A DNA stretch of 28,230 bases, from IMG/VR virus record IMGVR_UViG_3300020055_000117, positions 1 to 28,230 of that record, one strand, 5' to 3'. The stretch is from a virus. Both the position numbers and the translations under genes were made by a program. Below the pieces are notes generated by a model. The model saw only the letters and a program-made list of their open reading frames with translations. It made no database searches and was not told where the DNA came from. This document shows, piece after piece, positions 8,320 to 16,035 of this stretch; within the stretch, counting starts at the first letter, position 1, and every line of letters starts with the position of its first letter.

Positions 8320-9366
8320 TTAAATTGATCCGTAAATAGTACCATTGTCTGTGATTGAAGTATATGGACCAGATACAGCAGGGCCACCTGCGCCAGCGCC
8401 AGTACCTGAACCTGGTAATCCCCAACCACCACCGCTGATAGTTACGTTTTCTGTTGCGCTTAATATAGAACCACCTTGACCACCTGCGTTTGGTGTTCCG
8501 CCTCCGCCACATATAGTTGCAGATGCACTTACTCCATAACAACCTGCACCTGTAGGACCAGTACAGCCACCAGTACCAGATGCACTACAACAGCCACCAC
8601 TGGTAGTACCTGAACCTGCATATGCACCTTGATTTCCGCCTGCTCCTCTGGTACCAGTAACTGTGACTGTACATCCGCCAGTAACTGTAATAGTACAACC
8701 TTCAGAACAACCAAAGGTAGCAAGAGTAGTAGATATACCTGTTGAGGTGGTATAAGAACCACCTGGTGAACCAGGTTGACCAGGTGCTGCTTGTCCGGCA
8801 CCACCGCCACCGCTGGAACCACCACCGCCACCACCACCACCTGCGATAAATGCGCCAGAATTGTTTATAATTTCTACATCATCAGTAGTTGTGATTTGGA
8901 TAGCAGGGCCGCCAGCACCGCCAGCACTTCCTCCATATCCAGTAATATTGCCACTATTATTAATTATTACACCATATGGAAAACTACCTGACAATATAGC
9001 GCCGCCGCTGGAAGTACTAGTTGAATATAAAGTAGTACCTGGACTAATCTCTACAATTAATAACAAGTTGCCATCCCAGCCATCTGCAAGTGCTAAGGAG
9101 TTTAAATCTGCATTTGCAATATCACCACTAAGTTCCATAATATGTGCTTTGATTGTTCCATAAAAATCACTAAAACGTATAGTATCATCATGCGGGACAT
9201 TTACATTTTCTGGCAGATCTAGTACACGATAAATTCTATTAGACGATGTATCAGGTGGTGTTGTTTCTCTATAATATTCACTAAACAAAAATGCAATATT
9301 TGAATCTCGAGCATGCTCGGTTCTAATTTGTGAAGCTGAAATTGGTCCAGAAGTTTGTAACGGCAT
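8320..9366 (-). CDS. Glycine-rich, cysteine-rich tail adhesin-like protein (348 aa)
   Basis: Residues 1-70 (MPLQTSGPISASQIRTEHAR ... TIRFSDFYGT) form an N-terminal attachment module that I recognise from many marine phage structural proteins. From about residue 95 to the end the protein is dominated by glycine runs (for example FIAGGGGGGGGSSGGGGAG). There are eight cysteines between about residues 220 and 290 (CSEGC, GGCTVTVTG, GGCCSAS, GGCTGPTGAGC, TICGGGG). Glycine-rich blocks like these resemble the polyglycine-II sandwiches of T-even gp38-type adhesins, suggesting a receptor-binding tip. The start overlaps the upstream stop by 1 nt (TAATG). The adhesin role is inference. Confidence 0.68.
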   Translation of the reverse strand: MPLQTSGPISASQIRTEHARDSNIAFLFSEYYRETTPPDTSSNRIYRVLDLPENVNVPHDDTIRFSDFYGTIKAHIMELSGDIANADLNSLALADGWDGNLLLIVEISPGTTLYSTSTSSGGAILSGSFPYGVIINNSGNITGYGGSAGGAGGPAIQITTTDDVEIINNSGAFIAGGGGGGGGSSGGGGAGQAAPGQPGSPGGSYTTSTGISTTLATFGCSEGCTITVTGGCTVTVTGTRGAGGNQGAYAGSGTTSGGCCSASGTGGCTGPTGAGCYGVSASATICGGGGTPNAGGQGGSILSATENVTISGGGWGLPGSGTGAGAGGPAVSGPYTSITDNGTIYGSI

Positions 9367-10166
9367 TATAGTGTCCCAAAGGCTGTAATATCACCCACAA
9401 CTGTAAGGTTTCCGCTTGAATCTAATGACATTTTATTAACACCATTGTGTTTAAAGTATAGTGTGCCGCTGTTTTCACTTATTGTCCAATCACCTAATGA
9501 TGCACCACTTGCCCCACCAACAAACTCTTGTACATATTCTTGTAATGCTACGGTACCGCCTGCGTCTGGTAAAATTATGTCTCTGTCTGCTGTAACGGCA
9601 GTTGCTTGTAATTTAATTTCAAAATCATCAGGCGCAGTACCTTCAAAGATAAGTTTTGTTCCTTGACTGATCCAAATATTATCAGTTGGCTCTAGTACAA
9701 GGTTTGTAGGGCTACTAAGTTTAAGTTCAAATCCAGGATTAGTACTAATTTGATCTGTGTTAATGACAACTTCGCCTAGTAGGTGTTCATCTGTACTTGG
9801 ACTTCTAATTGATCCGCTAACTTCAAGGTTACCAGTTATAGTAGTATCACCTGTAATATCTGTTATACCAGTTATAGTAGTATCACCTGTAATATTTGTT
9901 ATACCAGTTATAGTAACATCACCACCTACTGTCATTTCATTTGCAGCATAAATGTTATTAACGTGAAGTTCATTCCACTGTTTTGAGTTAATACCTAAAT
10001 TGTATGTTAAACTTGCGTCTGGCAAAATGTTACTTGTAATATCAGCAGTAAATGTTACGCTGTCAGTATCACTGTCACCACCGTATGCATTGCCACCAAT
10101 ACTAATATCACCAGATAACGATATGTTACCTGTTACATCTAATCCTTGTTTGAAATAAGTTGTCAT
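9366..10166 (-). CDS. Virion structural protein with 12-residue tandem repeats (266 aa)
   Basis: This is the first gene of the fibre cluster, read after the gp23 terminator from its own late box. N-terminal VTGNISLSGDISIGG is followed by ILPDASLTYNLGINSKQWNE, a fibre motif also seen in the 871-aa protein (IPDTNIAYDLGSTTNRFRDL). Residues ~85-115 contain a 12-residue repeat (ITGDTTITGITD) encoded by a near-perfect 36-bp DNA repeat. The C-terminus has ILPDAGGTVALQEYVQEF and a LYFKHNGVNKMSLDSSGNLT ending of fibre type. It is probably a short beta-helical fibre or fibre-shaft protein. Confidence 0.7.
   Translation of the reverse strand: MTTYFKQGLDVTGNISLSGDISIGGNAYGGDSDTDSVTFTADITSNILPDASLTYNLGINSKQWNELHVNNIYAANEMTVGGDVTITGITNITGDTTITGITDITGDTTITGNLEVSGSIRSPSTDEHLLGEVVINTDQISTNPGFELKLSSPTNLVLEPTDNIWISQGTKLIFEGTAPDDFEIKLQATAVTADRDIILPDAGGTVALQEYVQEFVGGASGASLGDWTISENSGTLYFKHNGVNKMSLDSSGNLTVVGDITAFGTL
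9831..9926 (-). repeat. 36-bp tandem repeat, about 2.7 copies, inside the 266-aa gene
   Basis: Copies start at 9831, 9867 and 9903 on the plus strand (each begins ACCAGTTATAGTA). Copy 2 differs from copy 1 by one base (ATATTTGTT against ATATCTGTT); copy 3 is shorter and diverges after about 13 bases. Each unit codes for 12 residues (ITGDTTITGITD), so copy number changes would keep the frame and change fibre length. Confidence 0.9.
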
Positions 10167-10188
10167 TTTTTATTCCCCTGTATGCAAA

Positions 10189-10196
10189 TATTTATC
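10189..10196 (-). promoter_or_regulatory. T4-type late promoter box GATAAATA
   Basis: Seven of eight bases match the T4 late consensus TATAAATA on the minus strand. It sits 23 nt upstream of the ATG at 10166 and just after the gp23 terminator, so it should restart transcription for the fibre cluster. The gene's ribosome site (GGGG) lies between box and start. Confidence 0.7.
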
Positions 10197-10206
10197 AGTT
10201 TAACAC

Positions 10207-10237
10207 AAAAAGAAAAACCCAGGCTCGAAAGCCTGGG
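10207..10237 (-). terminator. Intrinsic terminator downstream of gp23
   Basis: On the minus strand an 8-bp stem CCCAGGCT / AGCCTGGG with a TTCG loop is followed directly by TTTTTCTTTTT. The stem is GC-rich and the U tract immediate, so this is a textbook rho-independent terminator. It ends the capsid operon 30 nt after the gp23 stop. Confidence 0.93.
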
Positions 10238-10267
10238 CAGTTAGCGTCTCCGCTATCAAAACAACTA

Positions 10268-11425
10268 TTAGCTGAATGATAGTGCTGAAGTTGTAACAGC
10301 AATTTTGTTTAGGTAATCGCCTGCGTTACCTAGTGAGCTTGCTGTGTTGTTTAGTTCGACATAACCGTAACGTGTCATGAAGCTAACAACTGGTTCGAAT
10401 GTATCAGGATCAAGAACTGTTCCTGAGCTCATTAGTGGTACGTATGGGCAGTAGAATGCAGCCGCATCCGCTTCACTTGAACCTTTATAACCAACTAGTA
10501 CGTCATCATTTGCTGCATACTGGTTGACATATACTTTCATTGTGTTGTTTAGAGTACCAACTAGTTTTGTGTTTGTTGGTGCTTCAAATGGACCTTCAGT
10601 TGTACGTGCAAATGCGCTTGTTGTCGCACTTTGTAGAACTGTTAGTACACTTGGGCTAACAACTGCCCAGTTACCTGCGCCACGGCGTGTACGTGCCGCG
10701 ATGTCGTTAGCTGCTTTGTTGATTAGAACTGCTAGAGCTGCATGCTCGTCACCAACGAATGTAGCTGTACCGCTTACACCAGACTGGTCAAATGTTGAAC
10801 CAGCTGTACCTGCAAGTGTGCTTAGGCTACCGATGATCTCTTGATCGATTTCAGCAGTAATCTCTTGAGCAAGTGCTGCCATGATTTCTGCTTCAACGTC
10901 TAGACCATGCATCGCTTGTGCGTCTTGAGCTGCTTCGAAAGTCCAGCGAGCTGATAGCTTGCGTGATTTCGCTTCAACAGTCTGTTTCAAGATCTGGATG
11001 CTTAGTTTACGTCCAGCTGCACCTTCTAGTGTAGCTGTTGCGTCTGCTTTACCTGTGCTTGCGTTACCTGAGTAACCGTTTGCAATTGCAAATGGGCTTA
11101 GGGCTTCATCACCAGCTGAAACACCTGATGCTGCTTCTGCATAACGCACACGTAGTGTGTGGATCTGACCAACTGGGCCAGTCATTGGTTGTACACCAAC
11201 TAGTTCGTTTGCAATAACTGTTGGCATAACACGGCGGATAACTGGTAGGATAACTTTGTTAAGAGTTGCAACGTTACCTGCTTGAGTAGCACCAGCAGTT
11301 GCACTTTCAGTAAGTGCTGCTTTTGTGTTTTCAAGAACAGTGTCCATTACAGTCTTTTTGTTACCTGCCAAACCGTCTGTAAGAGCTTCTTTGGTAGCTG
11401 ACCAATTTTCAAATAGGTTTGCCAT
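10268..11425 (-). CDS. 23: Major capsid protein gp23 (385 aa)
   Basis: This is the HK97-fold shell protein of T4-like heads. The N-terminal MANLFENW start, LNKVILPVIRRVMPTVIANE and LVGVQPMTGPVGQIHTLRVR are the classic gp23 signatures, followed later by SARWTFEAAQDAQAMHGLDV. At 385 residues it is much shorter than T4 gp23 (521), as is common in marine relatives. A likely gp21 maturation site (L-x-E) is LTE40|S41, giving a short propeptide. The start has a strong TAAGGAG 7 nt upstream. It is the last gene before a strong terminator, downstream of gp22 by 11 nt. No separate late box was found directly ahead of it. Confidence 0.95.
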   Translation of the reverse strand: MANLFENWSATKEALTDGLAGNKKTVMDTVLENTKAALTESATAGATQAGNVATLNKVILPVIRRVMPTVIANELVGVQPMTGPVGQIHTLRVRYAEAASGVSAGDEALSPFAIANGYSGNASTGKADATATLEGAAGRKLSIQILKQTVEAKSRKLSARWTFEAAQDAQAMHGLDVEAEIMAALAQEITAEIDQEIIGSLSTLAGTAGSTFDQSGVSGTATFVGDEHAALAVLINKAANDIAARTRRGAGNWAVVSPSVLTVLQSATTSAFARTTEGPFEAPTNTKLVGTLNNTMKVYVNQYAANDDVLVGYKGSSEADAAAFYCPYVPLMSSGTVLDPDTFEPVVSFMTRYGYVELNNTASSLGNAGDYLNKIAVTTSALSFS

Positions 11426-11436
11426 TATCTTTCTCC

Positions 11437-12534
11437 TTAGCTAATTCCGGCTAATTTTTTTAAATTAATAATTTCGGCAGATTTACCAACCTCTGGTTGG
11501 CTTGCTTTATCACCAGTTACCACTTTTGTGTTTTCGGTGAGCTTTGCCTTTTCTTTTTTAGAAACCTGTACATCTTCTTTTAATACATTTGGAAGATACT
11601 TGTTGAATGCATCACGTAGTTTTTCTGTTTTCACGCTTTCTAGTAGTGCACCCATGATTTCTTTTTGATCCTTGCTTAATGGAGCCATCATTTCACTCAT
11701 TACAGCTTTACGGTCTGTAAGATCTTTTGCAATCTTAGCATCACGTTTAGCTTCCATAATAGCTACATCTTTTTCTGCAAGGGCCTTTTCGCTTTCGTCC
11801 AATTTAGATTTTAGTTCATCCATTGTACGATTTAGTTTCGCAACTTGTGTGCCTTCAGCTAGTGTACTTGTCATAAATTCAGCTGCAAATGTTTCGAAAA
11901 TCTTACGACCAAAGTTATTTTCTTTAGCTGCTTGAATGTCTTCTTTAAGGGCTGTTAGTTCGCCTTTAAGAGTACTTTCAACGATTTTTTCAACTTTTTC
12001 TGCTGCATTTTTAACAAAAGTAGCACGGGCTTCAGCAATTACTTTCTTGCCTTCGGTTACCATTTTAACTTTTTGTTCAACTAGTGAACGTTTGTCTTCA
12101 TGGAATTCGTTTAGCTCATTGGTTAGCTGTGAAAGAACAAATTCTTCTAGCTTTCCAAAGTTTGCTTTCTGTGCTTCACGATCCTCTCTGAGTTCTGCGA
12201 TTTCTTCTTTTAAAGTAGACATAATAAATGTGTCTAGAAGTTTAGCATGTTCCTTGATTGCTTTTTTATAAGCAACACGGTCTTCTGCTAGTTTGCTCTT
12301 ATCTTGAGCAAACTCTTCTAGTTCTACTTTAATCGTATCATTTAGCATTGCATCCATTGCTTCTACGATTTGCGCTTTATCGTTTTCGTAGCGGCCTGCA
12401 AATTCCTCACGCAATTCTGCGGTGATTTCTTCACGTGCCTCAGCAATACGTGCTTCAAATGCTTCGTTGATACCGTTCTTCACATCTTCAGAAAGTACCT
12501 CAGAGCCGAGAATTTTATCAATTTCTTGAGCCAT
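11437..12534 (-). CDS. 22: Prohead core scaffolding protein gp22 (365 aa)
   Basis: This highly charged, almost wholly helical protein (runs such as ARIAEAREEITAELREEFAG and LRDAFNKYLPNVL) has coiled-coil character. Its place between the gp21 protease and gp23 is the T4 gene 22 position. gp22 forms the internal core on which gp23 assembles and is later degraded by gp21 at L/I-x-E sites, of which several are visible. T4 gp22 is 269 residues, so this one is longer. The C-terminus ends in IINLKKLAGIS. Its ATG directly follows the gp21 stop (TAA-ATG), indicating coupling. Confidence 0.88.
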   Translation of the reverse strand: MAQEIDKILGSEVLSEDVKNGINEAFEARIAEAREEITAELREEFAGRYENDKAQIVEAMDAMLNDTIKVELEEFAQDKSKLAEDRVAYKKAIKEHAKLLDTFIMSTLKEEIAELREDREAQKANFGKLEEFVLSQLTNELNEFHEDKRSLVEQKVKMVTEGKKVIAEARATFVKNAAEKVEKIVESTLKGELTALKEDIQAAKENNFGRKIFETFAAEFMTSTLAEGTQVAKLNRTMDELKSKLDESEKALAEKDVAIMEAKRDAKIAKDLTDRKAVMSEMMAPLSKDQKEIMGALLESVKTEKLRDAFNKYLPNVLKEDVQVSKKEKAKLTENTKVVTGDKASQPEVGKSAEIINLKKLAGIS

Positions 12535-13170
12535 TTAATCTCTCCCTAGGTCCTTGATGAAGTTGACTACCTCTGATTGGAGGTATTTTTGAGCTCGATT
12601 ATCATGCTTTACCGCAGTTGCAACGTCCCAAATTGTACCACCTCTACGGTGGTTCATAATCTGTTCATAAATTGGATCTGGATATGCATCAGGAGCACTT
12701 GGATTTGCTACAATATCTACTGTAACGATCTCAAAATCTGATACGTTTCCACTTCCATCAACGTTGCCGCTGCCTCTTGAGCTGACACCTAACTTAACGC
12801 CACTTTCTAGTAACGTTTTACATATATTACCCATGGGAGTGGGTAACATTTTTAATTTACCGATACCGTCTCTTTCATTCATATGAATACTTGTAATCAT
12901 ATGACTGACACGGTCTAGGTTAATATTTAAATCGTCAGGGTGATCTGCCTCACCTAAAACAGTAAATCCCTTAGTAATTTTCTCTTGCAACGACTTCACT
13001 GCATTTGCAATTTCATTTACTGGATATACTCTTTGGTTTTGGTTTTTCACACCACCCTGAATGAAGATACCTTCCATGTACAAGTCCTTACCACCTTTAC
13101 CGTCATCAACTGACTCAGTGGTAATACTTGCAACGTTAGGTAAAATTACTTCTCTAAGTGGTGTAAACAT
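12535..13170 (-). CDS. 21: Prohead core protease gp21 (211 aa)
   Basis: This is a serine protease of the T4 gp21 / herpes assemblin-like group that matures the prohead. The catalytic histidine segment TVLGEADHPDD (H77) and the serine segment KLGVSSRGSGNV (S130/S131) correspond to the LGELDHP and GISSRG motifs of T4-like gp21. SDFEIVTVDIVANPSAP follows, as in the family. Length fits T4 gp21 (212). It lies between the acidic core-like gene and gp22, in the T4 order. Confidence 0.94.
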   Translation of the reverse strand: MFTPLREVILPNVASITTESVDDGKGGKDLYMEGIFIQGGVKNQNQRVYPVNEIANAVKSLQEKITKGFTVLGEADHPDDLNINLDRVSHMITSIHMNERDGIGKLKMLPTPMGNICKTLLESGVKLGVSSRGSGNVDGSGNVSDFEIVTVDIVANPSAPDAYPDPIYEQIMNHRRGGTIWDVATAVKHDNRAQKYLQSEVVNFIKDLGRD

Positions 13171-13176
13171 ACGCTA

Positions 13177-13938
13177 TTAACCCTTGACTGCTCTTGGTTC
13201 GCCAGCCTCTTGTGGACCGTCGACACCCATAGCTTTTGGTGCTTCTGCTTTACCGCCAGCTTCTTCTGATGTATCAGTTGGATGTGGATTACCCATATCG
13301 TTACCTGCATCTTTTACTGGTGATTTAGCACCGCTGTCTTCGCCATTTGGCATTGACACGTTTACGGCTTTCATTTCTGCGCCTTCTTCTAGCTCTTCAG
13401 CTTCGTCTACTTCTTCAACTTCTTCAGCAAACTCTTCAACTGATTCCATTTCAGGCATTTCCATTTCCATTTCATCGCCTTCTTCTTCACCAGCATCGTC
13501 GCCTACTAAATCAGCAAACGCTGCTTTTAGTTCTGCTAGAGCATCTTCTACATTCATCATAGCTTCTTCAGCTTCTGATTCTGCATCGCCTTCTTCTTCC
13601 TCTGCTTCTTCATCACCAGCTAATTCGTCTGCTAGTTCTGCTTCAGCTTCGTCTTCTTCATCAGCTTCGCCAAATGTTTCTTCTGCTTCGATTTCTTCTT
13701 CTGAATCTTCAATATCTTCAATGAAGTCATCTTCCATGTCGCTATCGTCGATAGCTTCTTCAAGTTCGTCCTCGTCTTCTTCGATGACATCTTCCACACT
13801 TGCATCTTCTTCGATTAGGTCAGCGTAAATTTCACGTGACTTCTCGACAAAGATGTCGTGTAGTAGATCAGAGGCACGGTCAGTGTCCTCGTTAATCACC
13901 AATTCGAGTACTTTTTCTAGTTTACTTTTACTATTCAT
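13177..13938 (-). CDS. Acidic prohead-core-like protein, gp68/gp67 position (253 aa)
   Basis: The ATG at 13938 (MNSKSKLEKVLEL) is chosen because GAGGAG lies 10 nt upstream; a longer frame to 13965 would swallow that ribosome site. Residues 1-50 form a compact helical head (ELVINEDTDRASDLLHDIFV ... EIYADLIEED). The rest to about residue 190 is extremely rich in Glu, Asp and Ala with low complexity, and the C-terminus is Gly/Pro/Ala-rich and probably disordered. In T4 the acidic core proteins gp67 and gp68 lie between gp20 and gp21, and this gene occupies the same slot. Assignment rests on position and composition, so the exact homologue is uncertain. Confidence 0.72.
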   Translation of the reverse strand: MNSKSKLEKVLELVINEDTDRASDLLHDIFVEKSREIYADLIEEDASVEDVIEEDEDELEEAIDDSDMEDDFIEDIEDSEEEIEAEETFGEADEEDEAEAELADELAGDEEAEEEEGDAESEAEEAMMNVEDALAELKAAFADLVGDDAGEEEGDEMEMEMPEMESVEEFAEEVEEVDEAEELEEGAEMKAVNVSMPNGEDSGAKSPVKDAGNDMGNPHPTDTSEEAGGKAEAPKAMGVDGPQEAGEPRAVKG

Positions 13939-13999
13939 TTTGCATATACTCCTCAATGATGACACAGCAATATAGTGTTACAAAGTCAATGTTATTTAG

Positions 14000-14019
14000 T
14001 AAGTAAAACATTTTACTTA
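14000..14019. repeat. Perfect inverted repeat TAAGTAAAA-CA-TTTTACTTA
   Basis: A 9-bp perfect palindromic arm pair with a 2-nt centre lies in the 146-nt gap between the 65-aa and acidic-protein genes (13939-14084). A third copy of the arm, TAAGTAAAA, occurs at 14075-14083. As RNA the pair would form an AU-rich hairpin. Role unknown; a protein-binding site or RNA-processing hairpin are both possible. Confidence 0.75.
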
Positions 14020-14040
14020 GAAAAAAGCATAGAAATCAGC

Positions 14041-14069
14041 AAAAAGTGGTGTTTTTATTAACTGACCAC
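14041..14069 (-). terminator. Weak terminator-like hairpin in the gap after the 65-aa gene
   Basis: On the minus strand GTGGT and ACCAC can pair over a 14-nt loop and are followed at once by TTTTT. The stem is only 5 bp, so at best this would be a leaky attenuator lowering expression of the acidic protein relative to gp20. Confidence 0.3.
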
Positions 14070-14084
14070 CTTGCTAAGTAAAAT

Positions 14085-14282
14085 TTATTCCTGTGGTTTG
14101 CTATAAATTGCGCTTAAATCCTCATCTCGTATAGCTTTTTCTTTACTATCCATTGCACGTTTTTTACGCAATTTATTTAGATGGCGCAATGTTAGTTTTG
14201 CTTTACGAGTGTCATCTATTTGCCTCTGATTGTATTCGTCATCAGACGCTTCATAATATTCTCTCAGTTCCTGAAATCTCAT
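14085..14282 (-). CDS. Small basic conserved-type protein between gp20 and gp21 (65 aa)
   Basis: This short, charged, helical protein (MRFQELREYYEASDDEYNQR, then KAKLTLRHLNKLRKKRAMDS) overlaps the gp20 stop by 4 nt (ATGA). A KLTL.H.NKLRK segment is one I associate with small head-cluster proteins of marine T4-like phages. In T4 the small core protein gp67 (80 aa) lies directly after gp20, so this may be its positional counterpart, but it is basic in the middle, unlike the acidic gp67. Function unknown. Confidence 0.68.
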   Translation of the reverse strand: MRFQELREYYEASDDEYNQRQIDDTRKAKLTLRHLNKLRKKRAMDSKEKAIRDEDLSAIYSKPQE

Positions 14283-15982
14283 GTTTCTTCTCCTGTGTCG
14301 GCGCCTTCGTCTCCAGCAATTGGACTTTCACCTGTGTCTACTTCAGTGTCACCAACGTCTTCGCCAGTGTCAAAGTCACCTGTATCCTGATCAAAGTCAG
14401 GACGTATTCCTACATCACTTAATCCGCCACCTTCAGCACCACCATCAGTACCTACGGTGTTTGGATTTTCTTCTTTCCACATACGCTCATTTTCCAATAT
14501 CTCGTCTTCACTAAGTCCAAGATACTTGCTAAGAACAAAACGTCTGCTCAAGTATTCTACACCTTCAATTTGTCCAAATACTCCAGCACGGGCATTATCA
14601 ATTTCAATTTCACGATACTGACTAAAGCTCTGTGGCTCAATAAAGCGGATATCAAACAAATTACTTTCAATCTGGAAGCCACGCTCTTTTAGGAATAGTT
14701 TAAATTCTTTATCAAAAACTGGCTGAATCATATTCTGTAGTCGTTGACAATATTTTGTAAAACGGAATTCTTGAATAAATGCCGTGCCTACACGCCCGTC
14801 ATTATATGTTGCACTACCATCTTCTGGACCAGTTGGCAGGTAACTGCTAGGCACACGCAATGCTCTTAGCATTTTGTTTGTAAAGAATTTAAGATCGTCA
14901 ATCTCACCCAAGTTTTGACCACCTGGTAAAACATCAACTTTACTACCACGTCCTTCAGCAGTTTGTGCAAAGAAATAATCTTCCATAATACTTAATGGAT
15001 TATACTGTGCATCCATCACGTTTTGTCCACCGCCTGTTTTGTTTGGAATACGGCGTTGGTGTATTTCGTTTTTAACACGTTCAACAAAGCCCATTGCTTT
15101 GTGTGTTGGCATGTTACCAACGTCAATATAGAACACACGGCGTTCTGGCGCACGTTGTACACGGTAGATAATAATACTATCTTCCAACAGTTCTTTTTGT
15201 TTATATGTTTTAAAGATCGGATCAAGGATACTACTACCAAATGGCCAGTTTTGATCCATGCCTTCTGTCATAGCAACATGCATAATATGACTGGCATCTA
15301 CTGCATATTCTTCAGTATTTGCTGCAATGCCGTTACTGTTGGAAGTTCCACTGTTACTAGTAGCACCGTAATCTTTACTGCCCATGCTAGCAAATGCACC
15401 AGCAGGTGTACCTCCACTAAAACTGTTATTGTGTTCTAGCGGTTCAGTTGCAGTTTTATTTTGTAGATTAAGGTCAATGTTTTTAACAATATACTGCTCA
15501 GGCTTTTTACCTTCGCTTTCGTTAACAACTACTTTGATAACATCCTGAGGATTTACATAATTTAATTCCCAAGTTTCAGGATCACGAATGAACGGTTGGT
15601 CACCATACTTTACTACGTTACGGAATGTCTTAAAAATACGTCTATCCCAGTCATTGATATTACACCACTGGCGTAGTGCCTGATCTAGGATTTTGCTTTC
15701 ACTTTCTGTGGGCTCATTTTTGTATACAACTTTAAAAGGCGTACCAGTTTCATCATCAAACTGTGTACTGAATTCAGCAATAGTATCCAGTGCAGCATTG
15801 ATTTCACTGTCCATGTCCATTTGGTCATATTGCATATAACGCTCGACACGGTTTGGCATACCACTGTATACCTCAGGTAGCCAGCTTTGAAAACGGCTTG
15901 CGCTACCGCCGCCATTTCCGCCACGGCCAGAAGTTTTTTCTGCTTTGCCCTGGTATACTGTGAAGTGTTTTTTCCAACTCAT
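14279..15982 (-). CDS. 20: Portal vertex protein gp20 (567 aa)
   Basis: This is the dodecameric head portal through which DNA is packaged and to which the neck attaches. The start is the ATG at 15982 (MSWKKHFTVYQ) with AAGAGA ahead; a longer frame would need a TTG at 16009. Recognisable gp20 signatures include SRFQSWLPEVYSGMPNRVER, YMQYDQMDMDSEINAALDTI, RVQRAPERRVFYIDVGNMPT and LPGGQNLGEIDDLKFFTNKM. Length is close to T4 gp20 (524). The C-terminal ~60 residues are acidic and low in complexity (TEVDTGESPIAGDEGADTGE). It heads the capsid operon behind a GATAAATA late box. Confidence 0.96.
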   Translation of the reverse strand: MSWKKHFTVYQGKAEKTSGRGGNGGGSASRFQSWLPEVYSGMPNRVERYMQYDQMDMDSEINAALDTIAEFSTQFDDETGTPFKVVYKNEPTESESKILDQALRQWCNINDWDRRIFKTFRNVVKYGDQPFIRDPETWELNYVNPQDVIKVVVNESEGKKPEQYIVKNIDLNLQNKTATEPLEHNNSFSGGTPAGAFASMGSKDYGATSNSGTSNSNGIAANTEEYAVDASHIMHVAMTEGMDQNWPFGSSILDPIFKTYKQKELLEDSIIIYRVQRAPERRVFYIDVGNMPTHKAMGFVERVKNEIHQRRIPNKTGGGQNVMDAQYNPLSIMEDYFFAQTAEGRGSKVDVLPGGQNLGEIDDLKFFTNKMLRALRVPSSYLPTGPEDGSATYNDGRVGTAFIQEFRFTKYCQRLQNMIQPVFDKEFKLFLKERGFQIESNLFDIRFIEPQSFSQYREIEIDNARAGVFGQIEGVEYLSRRFVLSKYLGLSEDEILENERMWKEENPNTVGTDGGAEGGGLSDVGIRPDFDQDTGDFDTGEDVGDTEVDTGESPIAGDEGADTGEET

Positions 15983-16009
15983 TTTTGATCTCTTTTGTTT
16001 ATTATACAA

Positions 16010-16017
16010 TATTTATC
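16010..16017 (-). promoter_or_regulatory. T4-type late promoter box GATAAATA upstream of gp20
   Basis: Seven of eight bases match TATAAATA on the minus strand, 28 nt ahead of the gp20 ATG, in the short gap after the tape measure gene stop. It would drive gp20 through gp23 as one late operon ending at the terminator near 10207. Confidence 0.68.
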
Positions 16018-16035
16018 TTATATTGTCGAGTGATG

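Noticed and set aside
8306-8840. Alternative minus-strand frames rich in Trp/Arg or Val within the glycine-rich adhesin gene
   Set aside because: They are frame-shifted readings of GGT/GGA glycine codons; the +0 frame has a conserved N-terminal module and coupled start.
40-10166. Diversity-generating retroelement acting on the fibre genes
   Set aside because: No reverse transcriptase gene or adenine-mutagenised template/variable repeat pair is visible in the window.
13184-13828. Serine-rich plus-strand frame opposite the acidic core-like gene
   Set aside because: It is the mirror of GAA/GAT-rich codons (TTC/ATC read in reverse) with no ribosome site; the minus-strand gene has a good one and head-operon context.
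13960-13995. TTGACT on the minus strand near 13986 as an early promoter for the acidic gene
   Set aside because: No acceptable -10 lies at 16-18 nt; the nearest TATATT is only 9 nt away.
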